DNA of 64,000 nucleotides from Hyposmocoma kahamanoa (taxonomy: Eukaryota > Arthropoda > Insecta > Lepidoptera > Cosmopterigidae). The stretch lies in contig NW_020654810.1 in the NCBI RefSeq assembly GCF_003589595.1, positions 7,079,389 to 7,143,388 of the forward strand, in the 5' to 3' direction. Below, piece by piece: positions 10,741 to 21,013 of the stretch. The notes beneath the pieces are model-generated. The model saw only the letters and a list, made by a program, of their open reading frames with translations, searched no databases and was not told the origin of the DNA. Position 1 is the stretch's first letter. Each line of letters begins with the position of its first letter. A program made the translations under genes and the position numbers.

Positions 10741-11575
10741 ACTGATAATTTCCTAGTTTGAAGGCAGTCGAGCACGTTAGAAAGCGTTTGAAATTAATTT
10801 TAATTTACATATATTAATAATGTCAAATTTATACGCAACTATATTTAGTCATTAAAATTGGTAACCAAATAATACTCGTTAAGAAGCACGTCCGCCTAAC
10901 ATTATAATTTATTCCATAATAATTTCCAACAATAACACACAATATATTTGTTATGGAAAACTTGGTTAAACGAACCATGATATTAAACATTTCCTTCATA
11001 ATTTATTTGTATTACATGCACTGTGTTTCGTTTTATTTACAGGAAAACTTAAAAAGGTAAATATTGCCTTGAAATGGCAAACAGATGAGAGGAATTCCTC
11101 AGTAGCTAGCTACCTTGTGTTTGGAGCTATATGATTCATTTTGACGACGACCTCCATGTGCGTTTCAGTTATCGTCGAGGAAACTACTATTTTGAAAGAA
11201 CTATCTTTCAAAATAATTTATGGGTTCCTTGCAAGTTTCAGAATTTTCTCTACGTAGTCCCTTTGTGTAAACATGAGCAGAACCATTCTGTGAAAAACTT
11301 CGAATAATAATTGTTATTAGAAAGAACTTGTATTGGTGTTCCCGTCTGTTTACACGTGGCCGCCATTTCATGTGATATAATGTTGAGAAAATGGAAACCG
11401 GGGAAGGCTTCTTATTTTATATTCAATAAAATGTTATCCTATTGTATTTGTTATTCATATGGAGTAATATAAAGAAAATGGAAATGGAAGAAGATAATGT
11501 AATATTAGATATTCAATAAATTTTACCGAATTGAACTACGGTGAATCCACTGAGACAATTTATTTAGCAACATTA
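10741..11575. other. unassigned; local imperfect duplication near 11385-11530
   Basis: GAGAAAATGGAAACCGGG..ATATTCAATAAAATGTTA at 11388-11434 is echoed by GAAAATGGAAATGGAAG..ATATTCAATAAATTTTA at 11475-11524. No gene. Confidence 0.4.
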
Positions 11576-11862
11576 GAGCTCCTTGTGAAAGAGTTTGTCC
11601 AAGGAAGTACGGCCAGCTTACGTATTTTTACCGTCAAACTGTAACGTAGCAATTATTGCGTTCCGGTTTTGAAGGGTGAGGGTGACATTACAGGCACATG
11701 AGTCTTGTCAACTTATACCTCAGCGAGACAGGCGCAGTGGCAGTTTGCATCAGATTTTGCGATTTAAACCTCTGAGTGGCACTGCAAATGTTACGGACGG
11801 TCGTGTCGCTTAACACCAGGAGCACGAGTTGTTCGTCGCGTCATTTGGTATCATAAAAAAAG
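11576..11862 (+). mobile_element. SINE-B, near full length
   Basis: Starts GAGCTCCTTGTGAAAGAG, continues GTTCCGGTTTTGAAGGGTG, TTACAGGCACATGAGTC, and ends with an A-run after GTCATTTGGTATCATA. Useful with 12309-12598 for defining the 5' end of the family. Confidence 0.8.
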
Positions 11863-12124
11863 AGAAGAGAAAATACAGTTTCATTTATATATAAATACTA
11901 AAGCGTCTAAGGCAGTCGCTACTGAAATATAACTTATGTTATTTAACTTCGTGGATTAACAGCGCGGATGATTCTAACTTTCAAGTCTACTTTCTCGTAT
12001 CAGAAACTTGCGTCGCCTTAACTTTCTTGACCATCGATAATTAACACAACTTTATAATTAGTTTGTTAGTGGCTGGCTGTTATGCTTTATAATTATTAGT
12101 AAAAATATTAATAATAGCGTGTTG
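11863..12124. other. unassigned AT-rich sequence
   Basis: Nothing recognised. Confidence 0.4.
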
Positions 12125-12250
12125 CTTCCAGCATAAATGCAGTATACGGTCCAGCTTGATACGGCACGTATTGTTCGCCGGTTCTTGAACCTGAGTCCCT
12201 GACCCCGACCGACTGTGCCATTGCCGGGGAATACCGCTTCTCCAAAATTA
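12125..12250 (-). repeat. repeat G, minus copy
   Basis: Reverse complement partner of 1226-1370: GTATTGTTCGCCGG, AGTCCCTGACC and GCCATTGCCGGGGAATA. It is covered by an open frame (12058-12294 minus), but since the sequence is a dispersed repeat I do not call a host gene. Confidence 0.6.
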
Positions 12251-12308
12251 ATGTTTAGCATAGGGAGAAGAAAAATTTTAAAATAGACATACAATTTTTA
12301 CTAGCAAT

Positions 12309-12598
12309 AAGCTCCTTGTGAAAGAGTTCGTCCAGGGAAGAACTGCCACCTTATCTATTTCTGCCGTCAAGCAAAAATGTTCATGTCATTACTGTGTTCC
12401 GATTTTGAAGGGTAAGGGTGCCGGTGAAATTACAAGCACATGGGGCTTGTCAACATATGTTTCAGAGTGACAGGCGCATTGACAGTGCCCCTCAGATCTT
12501 TGCGATTAAAAGGTCTGCGTGTCACTGTTATTGACATGCATGTAGCTTTCCATCAGATGTACGACTTGTTCGTCCCGTCACTTGATATTATATAAAAA
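12309..12598 (+). mobile_element. SINE-B, near full length
   Basis: GCTCCTTGTGAAAGAGTTCG at the start, CTATTTCTGCCGTCAAGC, TTTTGAAGGGTAAGGGTGCC and CCCGTCACTTGATATTATAT before the A-rich end. Confidence 0.8.
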
Positions 12599-13004
12599 AG
12601 AAAATATTAATAATAATTTATTTAAAGTGAATGGCACTGATATTAAGACGGTTCCATATAAATTTACCAACAATGTGTTACGTCATTGTGAGAAAACTGA
12701 ATCTATACTAGGATAGCCTATAAATGGATATATTTGTTAAATTTGGTACTAACATATATATTTGTGTGTATGTCAGTGTGTGCTTTGTGAATGAATAAGC
12801 GTATCTAAATTTCTAAATTTTATTTTTAATGCTATGTATTTTAAATAAATTTATACAAATACATACGAATACAAATAAAAAATGCTCAGAAAGGTTTATC
12901 AGTAGTTATATTTCATGTATAATAACAAGTTCCTTACTGAGAGCTGGAGTCTGTACTAGATTGGGGACCTGTGTTACAGTCTCACTTCCTCTAGGTGTAT
13001 ACAC
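12599..13004. other. unassigned AT-rich sequence
   Basis: Nothing recognised. Confidence 0.4.
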
Positions 13005-13760
13005 AACGTAATATTATTTAAAAAATATATGATCATATTTCAAAATAAAGCGTGGCATATAGCAAGAAACCATGTATGTGATGAAACCATGAGGTCGGAT
13101 ATCTGAAGCAGCTTCATCCCACCTTGAGAATCGCACGTTGAGTGCTTTCCAACTTAAGAAGTTGCGACTAAGCAGATCCCCCCAAGCAGTGATACAGTAA
13201 GAAGTGTGAGATTGACAAAGTGCCAAATGCCCAAGTCTCAAAACCTACACATCAGCAACGTGGCGAAGACTTTTAAAGGTGATCATTAATTTGTGTAACC
13301 TCAGCGTAAGACTGTCAATAATCATATTATTGTACTCTTACCTTTAGCTGTCATAGCTAAAGGTAAGAGTGCTATCCAGCTGGACACATATGTTCTTGAT
13401 ATGGTGTGTGCGGATTAAAGATGAACAAGAACAGGAGTCTTGAGAAGGGGCAGGGCACGAATGAGCAGTTATAGAGAACAAAGACTAGGGTGGGAGACCT
13501 CGGCTTGTAAGTGAGAAAGCCAGATACATAGTTTTTTGCACATTGAGGGTGAGGAGGTTGTTAGAAAGCCACGTGGAAACCAAATTGAAGGCCACTTGCG
13601 CATAGTTACATACGGACTCCCAGGAATCACCGTAGAAAATTAAGGCAGTATCGTCGATGTATGTAAAGATGGAACCGTTGTTTAATTGCATTTTATAGAG
13701 TTCGTTAATATATTCTAAAAATAAGGTGGGACCAAGAATACTTACCTTGAGACTCACCGT
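13005..13760 (-). pseudogene. jockey-like LINE reverse transcriptase fragment
   Basis: Right to left, the frame 13485-13757 gives VSILGPTLFLEYINELYKM (the QGSILGP motif with its first residues changed), then FTYIDDTALIFYGDSWESV with the catalytic pair as YIDD (codons 13650-13661), and STWLSNNLLTLNVQKT. After a broken stretch, 13014-13241 gives HLALCQSHTSYCITAWG, the RT tail. Both active-site Asp residues are intact, but the protein is truncated at both ends and frameshifted between 13245 and 13485. Confidence 0.8.
13334..13370. repeat. perfect 16-bp inverted repeat
   Basis: ACTCTTACCTTTAGCT, a 5-base loop (GTCAT), then the exact reverse complement AGCTAAAGGTAAGAGT. It sits within the broken part of the LINE RT remnant. 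It is not a bacterial-type terminator; no role is implied. Confidence 0.9.
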
Positions 13761-13804
13761 ATGTGAACGTGTATATTATATTATACTTTATTGTATTGTA
13801 ATCA

Positions 13805-14085
13805 AAATAGTTTCAGAGAGCGTTGGCCCCGGTCTGGCTAACAGTCGTTGGATTGAGTCCAGCCGAATTGAAAGAACTTTCATAGGTTTCTCATAGATGG
13901 CGCTACGACAAAAAAGTAGTTAAAATCAAAAACAAAGATCGGCAACAAGCACATAGAGAAATTCGTGAGGTCTGCTGATTTATTCCGTAGTTCAATTGGG
14001 GGAGCGATTAGCGCCGGTCTGGAAAACAGGAGCTGGTTCGAATCCAGCCGGATTCTTTGTATTTGTTCGATCTTTGTATCAGTAA
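13805..14085 (+). mobile_element. SINE-T: two tRNA-like heads in tandem
   Basis: The second head (13985-14055) has a box A-like TAGTTCAATTGGGGGAG and an exact box B, GGTTCGAATCC, closing with CCAGCCGGAT. The first head (13808-13866) is a diverged copy: GAGCGTTGGCCCCGGTCTGG and GGATTGAGTCCAGCCG. Between them is the SINE-T body with CATAGATGGCGCTACGAC and AACAAAGATCGGCAACAAGC. It is not a functional tRNA: no 3' acceptor pairing partner and the sequence runs on into the repeat body. Confidence 0.7.
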
Positions 14086-14274
14086 TAACAACAACCTAGT
14101 GGAATATTTTCAAAAAAAATATATGCATATCATGATAGTAACATTACTACAGTATAAATCAATTAACGTCTGAGCACAAACGTGTGATACGTTCAGAGAG
14201 TATGTTTTCGTGTAGAAAAACTGTGCACGGTACATATGTGATCGGAGTTGTTTTTAGCAAGGCTATTATTTCAA

Positions 14275-14550
14275 CGCATCGAGGGTCATACGAGCAATGC
14301 GGTGTCGAAACGTAAGAGCGAAGCCACATAATGCGTTACCTCTGCATTGCGACGTCTGAGCGGTGACTCTGGGTGTTATTACATGTTTTTATTTATTTTT
14401 TCTTTGAGTTGCTCTTGTGGCAACGCACCGGCAGCACCTATGTGGCATCGCTCTTACGCCGCTTTCTTACGCACCGCAATACCCTTCCCCACTTCGTCTC
14501 CTGGCCCCTTGTCATACGTACGCGTTCCATCGTCGCGCGCCATGTGACAC
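14275..14550 (+). repeat. repeat I (GC-rich, GCATCGCTCTTACGCCGC family)
   Basis: Two opposed blocks, GCGGTGTCGAAACGTAAGAGCG (part) near 14298 and GTGGCATCGCTCTTACGCCGC (part) near 14442, with CGCACCGCAATACCC and CTCCTGGCCCCTTG after them. The same words recur at 15655-15765, 18000-18125 and 21845-22205. The opposed arrangement suggests a MITE with long inverted repeats. Overlapping alanine/arginine-rich frames are not called as genes. Confidence 0.5.
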
Positions 14551-14925
14551 GTATTTCTAACAAATGCAGCGACAACGTCAGCACCAGAGTTGTTCCGAAT
14601 ATCAATCTGGATTCGGATATCGATATACGCATCCGCGGATAATCTGCATGAATTAAGGTATCTGGATTCTCATCAGCATTTCTATTCATCGATGCTGATA
14701 TTCATTGCGAATGTTCGGGTCGTGATATGTACTAAAAGGCACAAAGTCGAAGTCAAAAAATAATTTGTTCCATAGGTAAAATAAATTTACACTTGAAAAT
14801 GTCACATTTAAGCTACTTCTCGTTCACTACGCTGACTTCCCTGAGAAGAACGAGCAAGAAACTCTAGGGACTGCTTTTTTCAAATAAACTTAAATGCTAT
14901 GGAATACACTTTGAATCAAATTTGT
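14551..14925. other. unassigned sequence
   Basis: Short ATCGAT/GCTGATATTCAT inverted words near 14660-14710; otherwise nothing. Confidence 0.35.
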
Positions 14926-15520
14926 GTGGAATCTAGAGCCATGTCGTCTTTCCATACACGAGCTTAATCTGCTGGCCAGGGAAGATAATTATATGTGGAA
15001 ATCATTGAAAAAATCAAAGGTGTGTCGTCAGCAAACAATACTATTTCGCAAAGGCCCTTAATAGGCTTGTATAGTTCATGAACTGCGAACTACTAGGAAC
15101 ATATTCCTTACACTGACCGACATGAACTAGTTCGTCTTGCACGGATTTAAGGACCGATCAAGCACACCGGCAGTCTAGTCCTTAGCAAATAATGGCAGAT
15201 CATTAATATAAATGAGAAATAAAAAACGGTCCAAGTATTGAGCCCTGCGGAACACCCATTTTTACCGGAGAACCCAAAAAAGTCACTCCATGTATGTCTA
15301 CTTTCTGAATTATATCGTTAAGATATGACGAGACGAGTTCCAAGGCCTTGCACGCTGGAATGATTTGCAAAACTTCCAGAAACAGACTATTAGCCAAAAA
15401 CCAGCTCAGCCGCATAAATCTAAATATTCGCATTTCTGTACAGAAATACTCAGCTATTGTTTTTAGAATATAACTGAGATAAAATTCCACAACGATTAAG
15501 TTAAAACAGATCAATTCTTT
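14926..15520 (-). pseudogene. jockey-like LINE reverse transcriptase fragment
   Basis: The minus-strand frame 15203-15514 gives LELVSSYLNDIIQKVDIHGV, SPVKMGVPQGSILGPF, the classical RT motifs preceding the active site. Further on, after a frameshift, IVLFADDTPLIFSMIS (FADD codons near 15024-15035) supplies the catalytic pair intact. The order fits a jockey-type RT. Truncated on both sides and shifted out of frame near 15210. Confidence 0.8.
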
Positions 15521-15559
15521 TGTTAATAAATGTCACAAAATCATTGAAATAACATTTTA

Positions 15560-15765
15560 TTATAATACCAAAAAAAAAACCTTTTTTTTCATGTAGGTAG
15601 ATTCAGTGAAGATATATATTTTTCGCATTTTTTTAAATACAAAAAAATCAGCGTCTACATGAGCATCCGCCGATGTGTAAAAACCTGCATCAGCAGCAAT
15701 TCTGGTCAGCACCCAGGCGTCGCAACGCCGACGCAACGCATCGTATAGCAGCGCTCTTACCGGCT
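15560..15765. repeat. repeat I fragment after a short homopolymer-rich region
   Basis: CAGGCGTCGCAACGCCGACGC and AGCGCTCTTACCGGC (15705-15760) belong to the repeat I vocabulary. The A and T homopolymers at 15571-15590 may be a retroposon tail. Confidence 0.4.
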
Positions 15766-16137
15766 CATCTGTCGTAGGTTTATATTTTTTTACCTTCATA
15801 GCCACTATTTTCAAGAATAATGTTCCCTCACACATTAACGCCGCTCGGCCTTTGTTTATATTTATATAATGAATACTTTACCACAATAAAAGACGAGGCG
15901 TTATATTTTGTTCTACAATATCACCCTTGTCCTATTTAAATAACAAAAGATTGCACACATTCACTTGCCTTTAATGTCCACCTGTGAACGAGTTTCACAC
16001 GTAGACATTCAAGGACCACAACGAGAACTACCCACGCTACAATTCAGAATGAATAGTCTTGTATTCATTCATGTAGCTACAGTCTGAGAAGAACGCCCGC
16101 ACGTTGTCCTATTGATTGATTTATATCCTATCATGAT
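15766..16137. other. unassigned sequence
   Basis: Nothing recognised. Confidence 0.4.
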
Positions 16138-16448
16138 AAAAGCCGTGGTAGCCTAATGGTTTGACCTACTGCCTCTCAAGCAGAGGGTCGTGGGTTCGAG
16201 TCCGGGCTCGCATCTCGGGAATTTATGTGCGAAATTTTATGTGAAATTTATCGTGGGCTTTTCGGTGAAGGAAAATCTCGTGATGAAACCTGCACGTCGA
16301 AGAAGATTCACAGCCCTCGGAAAACGTGTGAAGTCCCCAACCCGCATTGGGCTAGCATGGCGGACTACGGCCTAAGCCCTCGTCTGAAAGGAGACCCGTG
16401 CCCAGCAATGGGGCGTGTAAATGAGTTGATGATGATAATGATGATAAA
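16138..16448 (+). mobile_element. SINE-A, best copy (tRNA-derived)
   Basis: The head GTGGTAGCCTAATGGTTTGA contains a box A-like element and GGGTTCGAGTCCGGGC contains box B; between them an anticodon-arm-like ACTGCCTCTCAAGCAGAGG. RNA polymerase III would transcribe such a head. The body follows with TTTTCGGTGAAGGAAAA, TCGTGATGAAACCTGCACG and TATGGCGGACTAC-like text, ending in a GATGAT simple-repeat tail (16427-16446). Four partial copies are at 541, 35390, 41300 and 62065. It is the reference copy for the family here. Confidence 0.85.
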
Positions 16449-16502
16449 AGGGTGGAAATCATTAAAGCCTTTTGGGTACAAAGGATGCAAAAGGTAGTTG
16501 AA

Positions 16503-16905
16503 CCTGTGACGGAACGAACAAGTTGTGCTCCTAGTGGTAAGCGACACGCCTGTTGTAGCTTTAAATCACAAAGTTCTGAAGGCCACTGCCACTGCGCTCG
16601 TCAACCTGAGAGTTTTAACTGCCTCCTTGACTGAACGGCTTCGACTTCCGGGCCGGGAAAAATATTCGTATGACAGACATTTATTTCACTCGTGAGATTG
16701 GGTGTAAACGTAGTTGAGTGTCCATGGCACCCGCAATACAGGATTTGTCTAGTGTGGGGCCACGAGTGTGTGCGTTAAACAAAAAAGTTAAGTCCCATGT
16801 GTCTGCAATTTCAACCGGAACTCAATATGCTCACACTACCGCTTGGCGGTAGTACTTTCCTGCATGAACTCTTTCATAAGAAGCTCTACCGCTACTAAAC
16901 CATAC
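16503..16905 (-). mobile_element. SINE-B, minus strand, split by repeat J
   Basis: Left part 16503-16621 (GTGACGGAACGAACAAG to CGTCAACCTGAGAG), right part 16787-16905 (AAGTCCCATGTGTCTGC to AGCTCTACCGCTACTAAA). The intervening repeat J piece splits the two halves of one SINE-B near its GAGACA..TTGACAAG segment. Confidence 0.7.
16640..16785 (+). mobile_element. repeat J retroposed 3' end, inserted in SINE-B
   Basis: GAGTGTCCATGGCACCCGCA, GGGGCCACGAGTGTGTGCGTT and a short A-run. The same 3' end occurs inside the Transib ORF (48096-48196), at 41705-41765 and, inverted, at 46760-46860. The constant 3' end with A-rich or ATT-rich tails points to a 5'-truncated retroposon. Confidence 0.6.
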
Positions 16906-17779
16906 CTTAGATAGCATTTTTTGGGAACTCGCAATATCAAAATAGGACTTCCGATGCAGTTTGAAATTCTTTATGAGAAAAGTTTGTATTTATATCCATA
17001 CTAACAGCAAAAAGCGAATATAATGGATGAACCCAGCTGCTTTGCACTTTAGAGCGAAATGGTATCGTTGTTGCACACATAGGCCTAAAAGCAAAAATAA
17101 AAATTATCATGAGACACGGACAAAATCATTGCACGATATTTCAGTATTTGTCTTTTAGAATTAAAATTTAAAATAAGCTCATATTCCCTTGACATATTTA
17201 TTACGAAACACGTTTCCATGAAAAATCGAATGGAATTGCTTTTTTTATGAAGCCATGTTTAGTCAATCGTATTTCCGGCCCCATATTTCATTACCGGTAT
17301 CTTCGGTTTTCATTATTAATTATAACAAAAAAAGTAAGTTGTGTTTTAATTTTTTGACGTCAAATAACCGATTTTCCGTATGGTTGAAATACGTCATTTA
17401 TTTGAGTCTCATTTCACCTTAACCTGACTGGCAAGTGCCGCCATTGAGGAAAGCACTCCGGAAGGGCCTGTGCTAAAAAGTGATGACTATGTGATGATAA
17501 CCAAAATGAAATTCAAATTAGATAAAAACATTTACTTTAGTCTATAAAATTACGTTTGTTCTGTTTTTATGGCAATCCTTGAATAATTTAGCTAAATACT
17601 ATGAAATAATACATATATACTTACTTTTTCTTTTGTTTCTACTTATTTAAACAAATTATATTGTCGCAGTATATTTTAACTTCCAACTCCAAAAGAGGGG
17701 AAGTTTACATGAAGTCTTTGTGTACGTATCTATGTATTTGTTTGTAGTATCACATTTATTTGAATTAGTCTACGGAGAT
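16906..17779. other. unassigned AT-rich sequence
   Basis: Nothing recognised. Confidence 0.4.
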
Positions 17780-18010
17780 GTCTTTAATCTACCATCTTTA
17801 TAATGGGGAGCTCAGAGGAACTTTTCGAACTCATGCCTCCGTCACGTTTCCACCATCTCACCTCCTCAAAGGTGTAGAGCCGACGTAAGACGACGTTCAT
17901 TCCTTCCTCGAACCTGCAAGATCTCCTTCCTGAAGGATTTCCTTTGCGCTATGACACGGGGTTCTTCAAAAAGCGAGTCAACAAGGCTCTCAAAGACTGG
18001 CAACGCATGG
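17780..18010 (+). pseudogene. LINE RT C-terminal remnant
   Basis: Plus-strand reading in two frames gives ELFELMPPSRFHHLTS and, after a shift, LPEGFPLRYDTGFFKKRVNK, the end of a jockey/CR1-type RT (the P..F..RYD...FKKRV pattern). No upstream motifs. Downstream (18010-18125) lies a repeat I piece. Confidence 0.6.
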
Positions 18011-18410
18011 CCCCTTGTCCGATGCGCACATATTCCGTCATCGCGCGTATGTTTTGGACGCACCATGCAGCAGCACACCCCTCAACAACGCATCGTGTGG
18101 CATCGCTCTTAGCCAGAAGAGGAACGACGTCCCACTTATATTACAAATTATACTTGTTGTTCTTAAGGGAAAACGCTCATTTGAAATGTTAATATACATT
18201 CATTTTGTTTTCAAATTTTCTATTGAATAATAACCCTAACCCTACCGTTCCGAGTGAAAGACGCAGTATGAATTTTCAACTAAAATTATGAAAGGTTTGT
18301 TTATTTATTTATTGTGGAAATTAGAGTACATCTCGGCAATAACGGGAATAAAAACGTGATTTAGTAGGAATAGAACTAAAAAATAATAATCCCCCGATAC
18401 AAACAGTGTA
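18011..18410. other. repeat I piece (to 18125), then unassigned sequence
   Basis: ACGCATCGTGTGGCATCGCTCTTAG around 18085-18115 is repeat I (only part quoted). The remainder is AT-rich without features. Confidence 0.4.
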
Positions 18411-18744
18411 GGGTAAAACCGGGTTAGATGCCCCACTTTTTGAAAGGGCCTCCTAATTTAAAAATTATTAGTTTACCATGAATAAATCCTATGGATATAA
18501 CTAGTTTAATCTTTTATATTACAATTTTAAGATTTGATTTTATTGATCTAACCTTTCCTGATTTTGAAGAAATTGACTTTTTGCAAACCTATTTTTTTGA
18601 GGATAGATGCCTACCTATATGGATAGACACACTATGAAAATACTAAAAGGATACATGCTAAAATGTAAAATTCATAATAAAATGTTTTATTTGTAATTTT
18701 TAATATATTGTATATACATATTACATCTTTAATAATAAGCATAT

Positions 18745-19132
18745 ACGTATCGAGTTCTTAGGTTTTCGCGATTGTTACATATAGGAAATGAAACTATTTT
18801 TCCGGATTTTAATCGCGTATATTTTTTTTTTGTTTTTCAAACAAACCGACGTTTCGAGCCCTTTACAGGTCCCATGTACACGGTTGACTGAGGTGGTACA
18901 TTCTTCAACCAGTTATGTCTAATATTAATGCAAACCACCCTATTTTTTTCACTATAGTTACAATAGTTATTAATTAAATACCTTATTTTTAATTTTACAA
19001 AGAAAACATTCCAATTTACGCTACATTAAGTTTTACAAATTATTTTATTGAATGAATATTTATTAAGTTCAATTTATTATTAATTATTAATAGAAATTAG
19101 AATAAACTAAAACATATTAATTACTACTGCAG
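18745..19132 (-). mobile_element. Penelope-like element 3' region
   Basis: Follows the GIY-YIG coding end on the minus strand. It contains CGACGTTTCGAGCCCTTTAC and GGTTGACTGAGGTGGTACA (18845-18900), AACCACCCTATTTTTTTCAC and a long AT-rich tail. The same blocks recur at 45280-45430 and 52424-52885. The CTGTAAAGGGCTCGAAACG reading on the minus strand is discussed as a possible degenerate hammerhead core. Confidence 0.65.
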
Positions 19133-19490
19133 TCTTATGTCTGTTTGGGATTTTTCATTAGAGGAAATACTGGATCCCAAACTGGTGGTACGGAGAAACC
19201 ATCTTCCCTGTTGAAGTTAGGATTTTTTTTTAATTTCAATGGCCTCTCGCAGCATCCAGGGTAGATAACGGACTTCTTTTGCAAGGACCTGGGGTTTGTC
19301 AAACTTGGAATGTGTAGGTTTATCCATGACATGCTCGCAGACTGCAGACTTGTTTATGCGACGGTGTTTGACATCAGCTATATGTTCTTTGACGTGGGTA
19401 CAAATACTTCGCTTTGTTTGTCCAATATAAGAGAAACCGCACTCACAGTCAAGCTTGTAAACTCCTGCATCCTGTATCCTGTATGTTTGA
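19133..19490 (-). pseudogene. Penelope-like element GIY-YIG endonuclease end
   Basis: On the minus strand from about 19466: GVYKLDCECGFSYIGQTKRS, the GIY-YIG signature as GVY..YIG, then ICTHVKEHIADV and NKSAVCEHVMDKP, followed by LREAIEIKK (the R..E catalytic region) and NFNREDGFSVPPVW at the end. In PLEs this domain nicks the target DNA for insertion. An A-run near 19225 shifts the frame so that the last 40 residues lie in another frame. The RT upstream is absent. Domain order and the characteristic C-terminus make PLE the best fit. Confidence 0.85.
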
Positions 19491-20138
19491 AAAAAACAAA
19501 TATTAAATCCGGAAAAATAGTTTCATTTCCTAAGTATATACGTATTTAAAGTTACTAACTACTTCACTTCGTATTTTTGTAGCCATCAAAGCATTCTATA
19601 CAAAAATGTTCGCTGTTTGAACTGTGAATAATTTATCTTTAAAGTACTTTTACTTACTTTTAAACTATTATCATTTATTTGTCTTTTTCACTACAATAAT
19701 ATTTTTTTTTCCTAACTTTCTTGTCTTTTCCTATACCGCGAAAAATCGAGGCGACTGTGCTGTTCGATATGGATAGATGCCCTTTTATTATTTAATTAAG
19801 CTATATACAAAAGAGCGATTATTGACACCTAGGTGCGCAGTTAATGAACCAGTGTATAGTTATAATAAAAATAAAACGGAGTTTATTATAACTTACAAGG
19901 TTATGCAACAGTAAATACTTGCGTCTGAAATTTTGAACCGTTTGTCGTGTTCGTCGCGGAGATAAAAGCATGCATAAGCTAAACGCTCTATCCCACACGA
20001 GGCCCAGCAGGAACTTTGATGAGTGATGTCTATACTCCTTATTTAAACTAATTATTTTTTGTTGCGATTTGGGGAAGTTAGGCTTTTTGAAAACGAGGCA
20101 CCTATCCCACTGCGGCATCTATCCCGGTTTTACCCTAC

Positions 20139-20849
20139 TTCAACAAGCCTATAAAGTCATCATTGATAAGCTAACAACTCGTGCAGGTCAATAATAAGCC
20201 CAAACACGACAATTCTGCTCTGTACGTAGCTGAGGAGTTGGTTAGCGTACATACTCTCCTAGTTAACGCGTCAAGTCAAAGTTACCATATTATGAATTTC
20301 AATAATATACCAAAATTTTCAGTCGACCGTACAACTGGAAGAAAGTACTCATCTTACGACTGAAATTCAAATCCCTACCCTAACTGGGAAAAGATCTTGA
20401 AATATAGCTAAAATACATTCACTTAAGAGTCGATATTATCTCAGCTCCATTTCAAATTTTTCCCGTACTAATACGGTTCATTTTGCTTGGGTCGAGCGAC
20501 TGGTTTTATTTTAGAATCTATTTTCTTACAAACGAATTTAAAGCCATTTGCAAAAAGTATGTCGAATAGTATACGTCCTATTTATTTCTTATTTGTTTAT
20601 TACTATTTGTCGTTCTATTTAGTTCAGTTGATGTAAAAAAAATCAGTGGTATACGTACCTATTTAATACAGCAGTTTTTAAATTTCGAAGTAGTTTGTTT
20701 TTTTTTTTCGTGAAAATTTTTAGGAATAGTGTTTTCACACCGTATTTATTCCAAAGTGGTAGATTCAACACTTTCACTGTAATGCGGAATCAACTGAAGC
20801 CATTTGAGGTTGTATCAACCATTAAAGCCCCGCACTAGGGAAACCCTAT
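20139..20849. other. unassigned; short repeat J trace at 20826-20850
   Basis: AAAGCCCCGCACTAGGGAAACC is the reverse complement of repeat J words. Nothing else recognised. Confidence 0.4.
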
Positions 20850-21013
20850 ATCGCGAGTGCCATAGACACGCATAATATAGACAACCATAAATTACGCCCA
20901 AACTCACGAGAGTAACAAATAGTATAAATGTTTCTCCAGGCCCGGAAATCGAACCCGGGATCTCTGCGAGGCAGACCAGCATGGTAGCCGTTCGGCCATA
21001 GAAGCAGTTAGCT
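20850..21013 (-). mobile_element. SINE-K (tRNA-derived), minus strand
   Basis: On the minus strand the head reads TGGCCGAACGGCTACCATGC, then GATCCCGGGTTCGATTTCCG with box B as GGTTCGATTTCC. The body has GTTTGGGCGTAATTTATGG. A second copy, lacking the 5' head, is at 51998-52110. tRNA-like but embedded in a repeat body, so not a tRNA gene. Confidence 0.75.

Larger units (their letters stand above)
18411..20135. mobile_element. TA-flanked inverted-repeat element (Tc1/mariner-like MITE) with PLE insert
   Basis: Left end GGGTAAAACCGGGTTAGATG, right end on the minus strand GGGTAAAACCGGGATAGATG, each preceded by TA, as expected for a Tc1/mariner-type target. The interior outside 18745-19545 carries further GATAGATGCC words at 18603 and 19770. 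No transposase remains. The PLE fragment was inserted later, since it splits the element. Confidence 0.65.

Noticed and set aside
12058..12294. 78-residue minus-strand frame as a small gene
   Set aside because: Its core is repeat G, also present inverted at 1226-1370.
13985..14055. tRNA gene
   Set aside because: It has box A- and B-like elements but no acceptor-stem closure and runs into a SINE body; SINE head.
14347..14689. Three overlapping frames rich in Arg and Ala
   Set aside because: GC-rich repeat I; frames on both strands with no domain.
16138..16205. tRNA gene
   Set aside because: tRNA-derived head of SINE-A; four diverged copies with the same body in the window.
18235..18247. Telomere-like CCCTAACCCTA
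   Set aside because: Only two units and of vertebrate type; insects mostly use TTAGG. Chance.
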